Origin: Sporocytophaga sp. | GTDB lineage: Bacteria; Bacteroidota; Bacteroidia; Cytophagales; Cytophagaceae | DNA length: 64,000 nucleotides | Assembly (NCBI RefSeq): GCF_017745095.1 | Contig: NZ_JAGHZZ010000010.1 | Coordinates: 144,997-208,996 of the forward strand | Direction: 5' to 3' | In this document: piece by piece, positions 53,166-62,002 of the stretch | Layout of the letters: each line of letters starts with the position of its first letter | Numbering within the stretch: position 1 is the stretch's first letter | Position numbers and translations under genes: made by a program | The notes under the pieces: generated by a model | Told to the model about the DNA's origin: nothing | Seen by the model: only the letters and a program-made list of their open reading frames with translations | The model's database searches: none

Positions 53166-53398
53166 CTCCCCGGCCTGTGATACATCATAGCCGTCAACTT
53201 AGTGACTACATGAAGAGATAAGCAACAGTATGAGCAAGAGATCTTTTAATAAAGAAAGAAAGGGTTTCTTGCTCTTGCTCAAACTGTTGTTCGTTTATTC
53301 TTTCAAAGAGAACTTGTGAGGCTGAGGATAAATCTCAAATTTTATAATTGTTTCTTTCTTAAGTTGAGGCTATTGTGAGCCACAGACGAGGAAACTGG
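53166..53398. repeat. Palindromic repeat element (tag - hairpin - tag)
   Basis: A ~230-bp element with inverted tags at its ends (53166-53205 reversed, 53358-53398 direct) and a central hairpin at 53221-53291 (AGCAACAGTATGAGCAAGAG paired with CTCTTGCTCAAACTGTTGTT). Its right half (hairpin plus tag) matches 52425-52593 in order and orientation. No ORF is inside, so it resembles a MITE or similar non-autonomous repeat. Confidence 0.75.
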
Positions 53399-53449
53399 CC
53401 ATTCCCTTCATGTTCATTGAGCATAATATCTTGGTAACAAACTTAGACT

Positions 53450-54106
53450 ATGAACGAACAAGCATTAAATAGACTTAAGCAATTCAAATCAAAGGATAAA
53501 TTCTCTAATGAAGAATGGGATAAAAGAGGATTGATTCCTTCAGATCAAGTTATTAGTAATGAACTGAACTCGATGCTGAATGCTGCTGCTGAAGAATTGA
53601 TTCAGTTACTCAATAATGGATCCGATAATAGCAAATTAAAGAAAGCACTAAAAAGCAGACTCAAGCATATAAATAAAAGTGCATTTGATACTGAAGAAAA
53701 AGAATTTATTGCGGATTATTTCTATGATTTAGCAGAAATTGTAAATGTTGACTTTAAGGATGAATTGAACAACTGGCTATATGGATCATTCTTAAACACT
53801 TTGATGAAAGCTGTTAAAGTATTTAAAGGAAATGGAAAGATATTAAATGTAATTTCTCAAGATTGTACGAAATGTAAATCAAAGCTGGAAACATTTGTTC
53901 TTGAAAGAGAGGAGGGAATTCCAGACTACTCTTTTTTCCTTGTAAAATGTAATGAGTGTGGAGAATATAACTTATTAAAGATAGGGATAGGGATTAAACG
54001 ATTAAAGTTCGGTAAGTACACTATGATAGAGCAATTACGAAAGGATGAATACACGGAAGCACAAGCAAATATTCGCCTTGAACAGATCAAATACTTTAGA
54101 AAATAA
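53450..54106 (+). CDS. DUF4844-like protein with zinc-ribbon-like Cys pairs
   Basis: A 218-residue cytoplasmic protein. The N-terminal half is helical ('NRLKQFKSKDKFSNEEWDKR', 'LNSMLNAAAEELIQLL', 'DFKDELNNWLYG') and resembles the DUF4844 family known from Bacteroidetes. The C-terminal half has two CxxC pairs ('CTKCKSKLETFVL' and 'VKCNECGEYNLL') that should form a zinc ribbon. The function is unknown. The gene starts about 50 bp after the palindromic element at 53166-53398. Confidence 0.7.
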   Translation: MNEQALNRLKQFKSKDKFSNEEWDKRGLIPSDQVISNELNSMLNAAAEELIQLLNNGSDNSKLKKALKSRLKHINKSAFDTEEKEFIADYFYDLAEIVNVDFKDELNNWLYGSFLNTLMKAVKVFKGNGKILNVISQDCTKCKSKLETFVLEREEGIPDYSFFLVKCNECGEYNLLKIGIGIKRLKFGKYTMIEQLRKDEYTEAQANIRLEQIKYFRK

Positions 54107-54300
54107 AAAGACATCCACCAATATTAGAATGGGTGAAGAGGAGAATTAAATTTTTAAAAAGTAAAAGAAATTATAATTTTTATTCAGATAGCTCCTATAA
54201 GAAAAAAACTGTAACAGTACATTTTAAACGATTAAGATTTTTTATCAGATTTTTACAGACAATATTCTTTAATTAATTCAATAACTATTTTAACAAACTT

Positions 54301-54916
54301 ATGAGATTAACTAATTTATCAACTGGGTTAGTAATATTACTAACTGTTTTTTACTTGGCTGTAAAGGAGAAAAAGGAGAAGTCGGTCCTGCGGGGTCTGT
54401 AGGTCCGAGTGGCACTAATACACTAAAGGAAGGCTTTATTAAATGTAATGCTGCAGGTACATTGTCAGATGGGTCTGCCTTTAATTACAACTTGAATTTT
54501 CAAGGTAACCATTCTAGCACGGTTAATGATTATATAGTATCAGATGCTTTATAAAACATTCATTTACATTACTAAAACATATTCTGAAGATGGTGATACC
54601 TTGGAATATGGTTCCTCAATTTTCCAATTTGAAGTTAAAAACATATCCGATTTAATTGATGCACAACTCAGATACTTTGGATTGGAAATAGTTAAAAATT
54701 TAGGAAACAACAAATATCAGCGAAGTTCCTATGGATGGTCTGATGAAAATTCATCTGGGGGCTCTGTAACGGTCTCAGGGCTTTCCTTTAATGCCTATAC
54801 CGGCAATTTAACAGGTAACATTTTTTGCTTTTGATTGCAGAAATAGTGTTACTATTACTAATGGTTCTTTTTCATCCAGAATAGCCAATATTGTCACAAG
54901 AGAAAGTGCATATTAA
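54301..54916 (+). pseudogene. Collagen-like-motif lipoprotein, multiply frameshifted
   Basis: The frame opens MRLTNLSTGLVILLTVF and then must shift by one base in a T6 run (54347-54352) to give the lipobox and collagen-like start 'LLGCKGEKGEVGPAG'. A second one-base shift is needed at 54548-54550 to continue '...VNDYIVSDA' into 'YKTFIYITKTYSEDGD', and a third in the T6 run at 54821-54826 to reach 'FAFDCRNSVTITNG' and the stop at 54916. With these corrections the product is a ~205-residue lipoprotein. Gly-x-y stretches right after the lipid Cys are common in Bacteroidetes surface lipoproteins. All three sites are T-runs, so sequencing error or slipped-strand variation are both possible. Confidence 0.75.
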
Positions 54917-54950
54917 TTTCATCTTTTATTATTGATTTAAGAATATCATT

Positions 54951-54980
54951 AGGGTAAGCATTTTTCATCATGCTTACCCT
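54951..54980 (+). terminator. Hairpin downstream of the frameshifted lipoprotein
   Basis: A perfect 11-bp stem (AGGGTAAGCAT / ATGCTTACCCT) with an 8-nt loop, 34 bp after the stop. The T-run is weak (GTTTCATTTC). Confidence 0.65.
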
Positions 54981-55045
54981 GTTTCATTTCCTGTGAGTGG
55001 CCATGCACCAGCTTAAATCTGTAATAGTTAAAAAATATTTTTTTG

Positions 55046-55861
55046 TTAAAACTCCAAGGCCTGTTGCTGATAGGTATCTCTTTGTCTTGAACTGCTTATT
55101 CCAATTTCATATATCTGAATTTCCTGCGTACGGGAAGCTACAATAATCTCTACTGCTTCAGCATGTTTATCAAATAGCTCTTTTGCTAGTTCAGGTGAGT
55201 TATTCTCTTTTGATAAATGGGAAAGAAAGAGATGGCTTAAATTTTCAGACTTATGTGTCAGAAAAAGATCCAGCGCTTGTTTGTTTGATAAGTGTCCGAC
55301 ATCGCTTGATATCCTTCTTTTCAGATAATACGGATAATTGCCATTCTTAAGCATTTCCTCATCATAATTGGCTTCCAGGAATACAGCATTGCAGCATTTG
55401 AAATATCTGCTCACATTTTCGCAGACGGTACCTATATCTGTAAAAACTCCAACACACAAATCTTTATATCGGATTACAAAACTTTGAGGATCTCTGGCAT
55501 CATGAAACTTAGGAAAGGCTGTAATTTCGAGCTGACCGATAGTGATCGGTTTTTCAGGGATCATTATTACATTATATGGATTGGAATCGTTAAGGTTTGT
55601 ATTTTGAAGGGTACCACTGGTAATATAAACAGGCAGCTTGTGCTTTTTTGAAAGTACTCTGACACCTTTTATGTGATCTGTATGCTCATGAGAGATAAAC
55701 AAAGCTTTAACTTTGTTCATTGAAAGTTCGAGTCTTTTCATCCGCTGTTCGATTTCCCTGCAGCTGATACCAGCATCTACCAGTATGGCTTCCTTTTCAT
55801 TTCCTATATAGTAGCAATTTCCATTGCTGCCTGAATTGAGAGAGGTTACAAATAACTTCAT
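55046..55861 (-). CDS. MBL-fold metallo-hydrolase (YycJ/WalJ family)
   Basis: A 271-residue metallo-beta-lactamase-fold protein. It opens with the family signature 'FVTSLNSGSNGNCYYIG' and carries the metal site 'LFISHEHTDHIKGV' (HxHxDH), with further ligands in 'FHDARDPQSFVIRYKD' and 'DIGTVCENV'. 'HLFLSHLSKENNSPELAKEL' is typical of the YycJ/WalJ group, which has been linked to DNA processing and cell-wall signalling in other phyla. It is monocistronic here and divergent from the detoxification gene string. Confidence 0.92.
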   Translation of the reverse strand: MKLFVTSLNSGSNGNCYYIGNEKEAILVDAGISCREIEQRMKRLELSMNKVKALFISHEHTDHIKGVRVLSKKHKLPVYITSGTLQNTNLNDSNPYNVIMIPEKPITIGQLEITAFPKFHDARDPQSFVIRYKDLCVGVFTDIGTVCENVSRYFKCCNAVFLEANYDEEMLKNGNYPYYLKRRISSDVGHLSNKQALDLFLTHKSENLSHLFLSHLSKENNSPELAKELFDKHAEAVEIIVASRTQEIQIYEIGISSSRQRDTYQQQALEF

Positions 55862-56037
55862 TACTGTAAGTTACGAAAAAATAAGATGAAAAAAAGTACA
55901 GAATCAGGGAAGCACTTACATTCTCATGACGGTTTATGCAAAATGAATTGATTACAATAAATCCTCTCTTTGCTAATGATTGGGTTAACGTTTTTTAGAA
56001 TTTAAATTTTTAAGAAAGATTATTTATGATAAATCAT

Positions 56038-56061
56038 AAAATTACGAAATGTCGTAATTTT
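56038..56061. promoter_or_regulatory. Palindromic operator-like site
   Basis: AAAATTACGA-AATG-TCGTAATTTT is a perfect 10-bp inverted repeat with a 4-nt spacer, about 90 bp upstream of the isochorismatase-like gene that begins the operon. Its size and symmetry suit a dimeric MarR/HxlR/TetR-type repressor. No regulator gene is adjacent. Confidence 0.5.
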
Positions 56062-56151
56062 TGCTTCGTTGAAATTTTGCAATTACCTCTATATAAATAT
56101 TTTATGTGCTGGCATTAAAATTGTCTCTATCGAAGCAACAAACTAATTACA

Positions 56152-56799
56152 GTGAAACCATCAGTTAATTTATTATCTCCTCAAAACCATGCCCTTGTAT
56201 TAATTGACTTTGAAGGGCAAATGGGATTTGCTGTTAAAAGCATTTCATTAAGTGAATTAAGAACAAACACGGCGATTGTAGCAGGAGCTTCAAAAATCTT
56301 TGCTATCCCAACCATAGTAACTACCGTGGCTGAAGCCTCTTTTTCAGGCCCTGTATTTCCGGAAATCGAAGAATTCTATCCAGTAGCTATATCCGGTTAT
56401 ATCGACCGAGCCAGCATGAATGCATGGGAAGATGAGGCTGCTTATAAAGCAATTACAGGTAAAGGAAAGAAGAAACTAGTCCTTGCTGGCTTATGGACAA
56501 GTGTATGTATCGTTGGGCCTGTCCTGTCAGCGATAGAAGAAGGCTATGATGTATATGTGATCACAGATGCCTGTGGAGATGTAAGTACCGAAGCACATGA
56601 ACGTGCAATACAACGAATGATTCAGGCTGGAGCAAAACCGATTACCTCGATACAATACTTATTAGAGTTGCAAAGAGACTGGGCAAGACAAGAGACTTAT
56701 GTTGCTGTTACCAATCTAATGAAAAAGTATGGCGGGGCTTATGGTATTGGAATAGATTATGCTCATAAGATGATTCCTCATCACGAGTATAAATTATAA
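56152..56799 (+). CDS. Isochorismatase-family cysteine hydrolase (YcaC-like)
   Basis: A 215-residue hydrolase starting at a GTG. The fold signature 'HALVLIDFEGQMGFAVKS' contains the catalytic Asp, and the nucleophilic Cys lies in 'LAGLWTSVCIVGPVL', followed by 'YDVYVITDACGDVS' and 'AHERAIQRMIQAGA'. The closest described type is the YcaC-like group of unknown substrate. It is the first gene of a long rightward string (45 bp to the next gene), downstream of a palindromic operator-like site. Confidence 0.9.
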   Translation: MKPSVNLLSPQNHALVLIDFEGQMGFAVKSISLSELRTNTAIVAGASKIFAIPTIVTTVAEASFSGPVFPEIEEFYPVAISGYIDRASMNAWEDEAAYKAITGKGKKKLVLAGLWTSVCIVGPVLSAIEEGYDVYVITDACGDVSTEAHERAIQRMIQAGAKPITSIQYLLELQRDWARQETYVAVTNLMKKYGGAYGIGIDYAHKMIPHHEYKL

Positions 56800-56843
56800 G
56801 TAACAACTATATAAAGAGTTGAATAGCCCTTCCCGGAAATAGT

Positions 56844-58252
56844 TTGAAAAAGCTTGCTTTACCACGTTTACACTTGGTATGTTGTACCCTATCATTATCA
56901 CTAGCCATTATACTTAATTGCCTTCCCTTATATCATGCAAAAGGGCAGGGTTTTAACCTTATGCGCTTTGATGATAATTACTCTTTATGGAAAGACTCAG
57001 CTGTTACTTTTTATAAAAATATAAAGTATCGCCCTCTGTCTGAGAAAAGAAGGATGACTCTTTCCATTGGGGGAGAAGCACGAATGGAATATGCAGATTT
57101 CCATAATGAAGACTGGGGAAGAAAAAGGCTGGGGCATAATAACTTTTTGTTACTACGCTACGGTATTTATGCAGATATCCATTTGGGAAATAGGTTCAGG
57201 TTCTTTATGCATTGGCGAAGTGCACTGGAAACAGGAAGGAAAGACGGCCCACGTTCTATCGATGAGGATAAGCTTAACATCCAGAATCTGTTTGCAGATG
57301 TTGTTATATTAAATAAAATAAAACGAAGCTTAATGCTGCGTATAGGCCGGCAGGAATTGAATTATGGAAGTGGCAGACTTATTTCAGTAAGAGACGGACC
57401 TAATCTCCGGCTTTATTTTACGGGACTAAAGTTATTATACTCTTCGTCTCATTTTAATGCCGATGCCTTTGTCATGGTTTCTGATATTGTGAGTACAGGA
57501 ATTTTAGATAATAAACTGAAAAAGATCCAGGACTTTGGGGAATTTATTCCACCTATGTTCTGACAGAAAAAGTAAACCTTGATGCTTATTATCTGGGGAT
57601 ACAACGAAGTAATACACGATTTGAAGATGGTGTTGCCAATGAGCTTAGGCATTCGCATGGAATTCGTTTCTGGAGATCTGGCGGCAACTTTGTTTACAAT
57701 TTTGAAGCGGTATGGCAATGGGGCAAGTTTGGTGATGAACCCATCCATGCATGGACTGCCTCTGCAGATATTGGCTATGTTTTCAGAAAGCTTAAAAGTA
57801 AACCTAATATTAATTTGAGGCACGACTATATTTCCGGGGACAAAAAGAAAGGAGACGGACAGCTTGGAACCTTTAATCCATTGTATCCTAAGGGTGGATA
57901 TTTTGCCTATAACCCTCAGCTGGGTCCTGCGAATCTTATCGATTTGCATCCATATGCAACAGTAAGAATAACTAAAAGAATAATGATACAGGCAGATGTC
58001 GTATTCAACTGGCGTTTTTCCCTTCAGGATGGGATTTACAGTGGTACCGGGAGTTTCAGCATGCCAGGAGCAAATTCGCGCAAAAGGTATATCGGCACAA
58101 TTTATCAGACATGTATTGAAGCTTCTATTAGTAAGTTTATGACCTTCAATACAGGAGTTCAATATTTCAGAACGGGTAAGTTAATAAATGAGCTTGTTTC
58201 CAATAGTAAAGATGGAGTCTTCTTTAATTCGAGATTAGATTTTAAGTTTTAG
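56844..58252 (+). pseudogene. Alginate-export-family outer-membrane porin, frameshifted
   Basis: The N-terminal ORF (56844-57563) carries a signal peptide and barrel strands ('SIGGEARMEYADFHNEDWG', 'LMLRIGRQELNYGSGRLISV', 'RDGPNLRLYFTG'), then runs out of frame at a TTTGGGG tract (57534-57540). The other frame continues without a break as 'WGIYSTYVLTEKVNLDAYYL' and through 'FWRSGGNFVYNFEAVWQWG' to the end at 58252. One extra T restores a ~469-residue alginate_exp porin. It sits 45 bp after the hydrolase and 25 bp before the amidohydrolase, so a functional gene would be expected; the indel may be a sequencing error. The start is a TTG. Confidence 0.82.
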
Positions 58253-58277
58253 AAAATTATATAGGTAAAAATATTTT

Positions 58278-60146
58278 ATGAAATACGCAGATCTCATTTT
58301 ATATAACGGAAAGATCCACACAGTAGATGCTCAATTGCCTGCAGCCAGAGCAGTAGCCATTAAAGATGGGAAATTCATAGCGGTAGGAAACGATAATGAA
58401 ATTCTTAATAAGTACAATGGCGCTCATACCACGCTAATTGACTTAAAAAACAAAAGAGTAATTCCTGGTTTAAACGATTCGCACATACATCTCATACGTG
58501 GAGGACTTAATTATAATCTGGAATTACGTTGGGATGGAGTACCTTCTCTTTCAGATGCATTGAGAATGTTAAAAGAACAAGTAGATCACACCCCTTCACC
58601 ACAATGGGTGAGAGTTGTGGGTGGCTGGACAGAACATCAGTTCGTGGAAAAACGAATGCCCACACTGGATGAGATCAATGCTTTGGCTCCTGATACTCCA
58701 GTATTTATTATGCACCTCTATGATCGTGCCTTATTGAATCGTGCTGCTTTAAAAGCAGTTGGATTTACAAAAGACACTCCTGCACCTCCGGGAGGACAGA
58801 TTGAACGAAATGCTAAAGGTGAACCTACAGGATTGATACTAGCAACTCCAAATGCGATGATACTTTATTCGACTCTGGCAAAAGGACCAAAGCTTTCTTA
58901 CGAGCATCAGGTAAATTCTACCAGACATTTTATGAAGGAGCTCAATCGTTTCGGAATTACAAGTGTCATAGATGCCGGTGGAGGCTTTCAGAATTTTCCC
59001 GACGATTATAAAGTCATTAATGAATTAAATGACAAGCAACAGCTCACAGTTCGTATAGCTTACAACCTCTTTACCCAAAGGCCCAAACAGGAATTTGAAG
59101 ACTTTGATCACTGGACGAAATCGGTAAAGCTTTATCAGGGAGATGATATGTACCGACATAATGGGGCAGGAGAAATGCTGGTCTTCTCAGCAGCTGACTT
59201 TGAAGACTTTCAACAACCAAGACCTGATTTGCCGGAGAACATGGAAGCAGAACTGGAAAGAGTGGTAAAGCTTCTGGTCGAGCGCCGCTGGCCATTCCGT
59301 TTACATGCCACTTACAATGAAAGCATCACACGTTTTCTTAATGTATTTGAAAAAGTAAACAAAGATATTCCTTTCAATGGACTGCCCTGGATATTTGACC
59401 ATGCAGAAACCATCGATGAACGCAACATTGAAAGAGTAAAAGCACTAGGTGGGGGAATAGCCATACAAAACAGAATGGCATTTCAGGGAGAATATTTTAT
59501 AGATCGCTATGGAAGTAAGACTGCCGCACAGACACCACCGGTAAAACGTATGCTCGAAGCTGGTGTTCCGGTAGGAGCAGGAACCGATGCGACCAGAGTG
59601 AGCAGTTACAATCCCTGGGTAGCTTTGTACTGGTTGTCCGTAGGGAAAACAGTAGGAGGGACACAACTCTATGGTGATTATCTACGATTGAGCAGAGAAA
59701 CAGCATTAGAACTTTATACTAAAGGCAGTGCATGGTTTTCTAACGAACAACATAAAAAAGGAAGTATTAAAGCCGGTATGCTGGCAGACCTTGCTGTACT
59801 GGATAATGATTTCTTTACAGTAAATGAAGAAGCTATTAAAGCGATTGAATCTATTCTCACCATTGTAGACGGAAAGATTGTATATGCGAAAGAAGAGTTT
59901 TCTTCTTATGCTCCTCCACTTATTCCTGTTTTGCCAGACTGGTCGCCAGTGAATAGGCACGATGGATATTATAAAGTGGTATCAAAATCTGTAGAGAATC
60001 AAAATGCCGGCTTGCAGATTCATAGTTGTGCTGGTAGTTGTAATGTACACGGTCATGATCATAATACCGCAAGAATGAGCAATATACCATTGAACAACTA
60101 TACAGCTTTCTGGGGTGTATTTGGATGTTCATGTTTTGCATTTTAA
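58278..60146 (+). CDS. YtcJ-like amidohydrolase
   Basis: A 622-residue metal-dependent hydrolase of the amidohydrolase superfamily. The N-terminal beta-sandwich reads 'ADLILYNGKIHTVDAQLP', and the TIM barrel begins with the metal-binding HxH 'PGLNDSHIHLIRGG'. The distal metal/catalytic residues are seen in 'WIFDHAETIDERNI' (His) and 'GAGTDATRVSSYNPW' (Asp). The C-terminal tail is unusual: 'HSCAGSCNVHGHDH' and 'WGVFGCSCFAF' form a Cys/His-rich extension of about 45 residues that could bind an extra metal. No signal peptide, so it is cytoplasmic. It ends 9 bp before the DoxX gene. Confidence 0.9.
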   Translation: MKYADLILYNGKIHTVDAQLPAARAVAIKDGKFIAVGNDNEILNKYNGAHTTLIDLKNKRVIPGLNDSHIHLIRGGLNYNLELRWDGVPSLSDALRMLKEQVDHTPSPQWVRVVGGWTEHQFVEKRMPTLDEINALAPDTPVFIMHLYDRALLNRAALKAVGFTKDTPAPPGGQIERNAKGEPTGLILATPNAMILYSTLAKGPKLSYEHQVNSTRHFMKELNRFGITSVIDAGGGFQNFPDDYKVINELNDKQQLTVRIAYNLFTQRPKQEFEDFDHWTKSVKLYQGDDMYRHNGAGEMLVFSAADFEDFQQPRPDLPENMEAELERVVKLLVERRWPFRLHATYNESITRFLNVFEKVNKDIPFNGLPWIFDHAETIDERNIERVKALGGGIAIQNRMAFQGEYFIDRYGSKTAAQTPPVKRMLEAGVPVGAGTDATRVSSYNPWVALYWLSVGKTVGGTQLYGDYLRLSRETALELYTKGSAWFSNEQHKKGSIKAGMLADLAVLDNDFFTVNEEAIKAIESILTIVDGKIVYAKEEFSSYAPPLIPVLPDWSPVNRHDGYYKVVSKSVENQNAGLQIHSCAGSCNVHGHDHNTARMSNIPLNNYTAFWGVFGCSCFAF

Positions 60147-60155
60147 ACCAGAATT

Positions 60156-60590
60156 ATGAAGGAAATTATTCATCTTCTTTTATACTCTGATCTAGGAAGT
60201 GAGTTAAATAATTTAACATTATTCGCTTTCCGGATTCTATTTGCTTTCGAGCTCTTTTATGTTCATGGAATGAAAAAAATCCGACTTAAAAATGGAAAGC
60301 AAGAAAGAGTGCCTAATCCGTTACATCTTCCCGAAAAGATAAATGCATTTGTAGCCGTATTTTCAGATACAGTGGTTCCTATATTCATCGCAGCTGGTTT
60401 GGGTACTAGGCTTTTTGTATTGCCCACGTTAGGCGTTACTTCTATAGGATATTTTGTAGTACATCGAAATGACTCTCTTGATGTAGAAGATGTTCCTTAT
60501 ATGTATAGCATATGCCTTTTGTTGTTACTCTTTATTGGAGCGGGCACTTATTCGTTTGATAATTATCTGATTCAATATTTTAATAATTAA
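60156..60590 (+). CDS. DoxX-family membrane protein
   Basis: A 144-residue protein with four hydrophobic helices ('LTLFAFRILFAFELFYVHG', 'AVFSDTVVPIFIAAGLGTRL', 'LPTLGVTSIGYFVV', 'MYSICLLLLLFIGAG'), the usual DoxX topology. DoxX proteins are encoded in quinone/thiol-stress operons (for example MhqP in B. subtilis) alongside ring-cleaving dioxygenases, which matches the genes downstream. Spacing to its neighbours is 9 and 14 bp. Confidence 0.88.
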   Translation: MKEIIHLLLYSDLGSELNNLTLFAFRILFAFELFYVHGMKKIRLKNGKQERVPNPLHLPEKINAFVAVFSDTVVPIFIAAGLGTRLFVLPTLGVTSIGYFVVHRNDSLDVEDVPYMYSICLLLLLFIGAGTYSFDNYLIQYFNN

Positions 60591-60604
60591 ACCTTTAAAA
60601 ACAT

Positions 60605-61078
60605 ATGGAAACTTCAATCGGTATTAAACAAGAATTTATGTCCTCTGTTGCCCAATCATTAAGCAAGCTGTTGGCAGATGAATATTTATTATATACCAAA
60701 ACAAGAAAAGCACACTGGTGTGTTACAGGTCCTGATTTTTATAATAAACACCTCTTTTTTGAATCACAGTATAATGAACTTGATGAAATCATCGATGGAG
60801 TGGCAGAACGTATTCGTACCATCAGTCATTTTCCTCCTGCTACCTTAAAAGAATTTCTTGCGTTGACTCATCTTACCGAACAATCAAAAGAGAAAAACGA
60901 TAGTGCAGGATACATTAAAGAACTTTTGTCTGATCACGAAAGCATTATTAAGTTTCTGCGCGAGAATATAAACATATACGCCAATGAGTTTCTTGATTCA
61001 GGCAGCAGCGATTACATTACAAGCATAATGGAAACACATGAAAAGATGGCATGGATGCTAAGAGCACATCTGCAATAA
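60605..61078 (+). CDS. dps: Dps-family ferritin-like protein
   Basis: A 157-residue Dps protein. The conserved ferroxidase segment is 'KAHWCVTGPDFYNKHLFFES' followed by 'QYNELDEIIDGVAERIRTI', giving the His, Asp and Glu ligands at the dimer interface. Dps forms a 12-subunit shell that oxidises and stores iron and protects DNA from peroxide. It lacks a long Lys-rich N-terminal tail, so DNA binding may be weak. Its presence in this string supports an oxidative or electrophile-stress role. Confidence 0.93.
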   Translation: METSIGIKQEFMSSVAQSLSKLLADEYLLYTKTRKAHWCVTGPDFYNKHLFFESQYNELDEIIDGVAERIRTISHFPPATLKEFLALTHLTEQSKEKNDSAGYIKELLSDHESIIKFLRENINIYANEFLDSGSSDYITSIMETHEKMAWMLRAHLQ

Positions 61079-61104
61079 ATTTTTGCTTTCTTTAGAACAA
61101 AGTT

Positions 61105-61788
61105 ATGGATAGACAGACAAGTCGTATAAGCTTGACAAGTTTCTTTTTATCTTTTATAGCTGGCTATTGCGATACAGTGACCTTTGTTTCCGGGGATGCT
61201 ATATTCTCAGCCCATGTAACGGGTAACTTTGTAGTATTTGCAGCACACCTGTTATCAGAGAGCAGTAATGCGTCTTGGATAAAGTTGATTACATTCCCGG
61301 TATTTGTAACTGCTGTGATTATTGGCGGAAGACTAACAGAAAAAGCACAAGAACGATATCTTGTATTATTGACAGAAAGTGTCTTGTTGATGCTGTGCGG
61401 AATAGCAGCAGTGCTGTTACCAGCCTTTCTTTCTTTGGAAGAAAGGTTATGCACCTATTTGATTGTTATGTTATGTGTTTTTGCCATGGGCATGCAAAAT
61501 GCTTTCGGAAAATTATTCGCCAAAGAAACACATGGCCCTACCACCATGATGACTGGAAATGTAACACAAGCTGCACTGGATATAAGTACATTGTTTAGCA
61601 AAGGTTTTGTGACAGAAGTACTTTCAAAACAACGCCTCTTCAATCTGCTAGTAACGATCGGAGGATTTTTATCTGGTTGTCTGGTAGGGGCATTGCTGGG
61701 AAAAATATGGGGCTTAAGCACCTTATTCCTGCCAGGTCTGGGTTTATTACTTTGTTATCTTATAAATAGAAAATCGAATACCGCATGA
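61105..61788 (+). CDS. DUF1275 (YoaK-like) membrane protein
   Basis: A 227-residue integral membrane protein. The family signature is at the start ('FIAGYCDTVTFVSGDAIFSA' then 'HVTGNFVVFA'), and the second half repeats the fold with 'GMQNAFGKLFAKETHGPTTM' then 'MTGNVTQAALD'. About six transmembrane helices are visible. Function is unknown in the family. Its stop overlaps the ATG of a tiny downstream ORF at 61785. Confidence 0.92.
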   Translation: MDRQTSRISLTSFFLSFIAGYCDTVTFVSGDAIFSAHVTGNFVVFAAHLLSESSNASWIKLITFPVFVTAVIIGGRLTEKAQERYLVLLTESVLLMLCGIAAVLLPAFLSLEERLCTYLIVMLCVFAMGMQNAFGKLFAKETHGPTTMMTGNVTQAALDISTLFSKGFVTEVLSKQRLFNLLVTIGGFLSGCLVGALLGKIWGLSTLFLPGLGLLLCYLINRKSNTA

Positions 61789-61859
61789 TGATGTATGTTG
61801 CCATATTCTTTGTTTTACTTTGTCTTTACCATATTAAGTTCACGCATAAAACACGGTAA
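61785..61859 (+). CDS. Candidate 24-residue single-pass membrane peptide
   Basis: An ORF starting with three successive ATGs (61785, 61788, 61791), the first overlapping the DUF1275 stop by 4 bp (ATGA). It encodes MMMYVAIFFVLLCLYHIKFT then HKTR: one hydrophobic helix followed by a basic tail. The coupling and composition fit a small membrane protein, but a chance ORF cannot be excluded. Confidence 0.4.
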   Translation: MMMYVAIFFVLLCLYHIKFTHKTR

Positions 61860-62002
61860 CACAAAAACTAGTTGATAAAGTTATTCCGGCAAACTCGGCG
61901 TTTTCTTAACCTACATTAAGTTTTTTTCTTAATTAAGATTAAGAGATATTTGGAGAAAGCCATACTCCCTATTGAATCAATAGATAATAATCATTTACTA
62001 CA

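Noticed and set aside
52554-53398. Integron attC sites around small cassettes
   Set aside because: The inverted tags look cassette-like, but the canonical RYYYAAC/GTTRRRY cores are not satisfied and no integrase is present.
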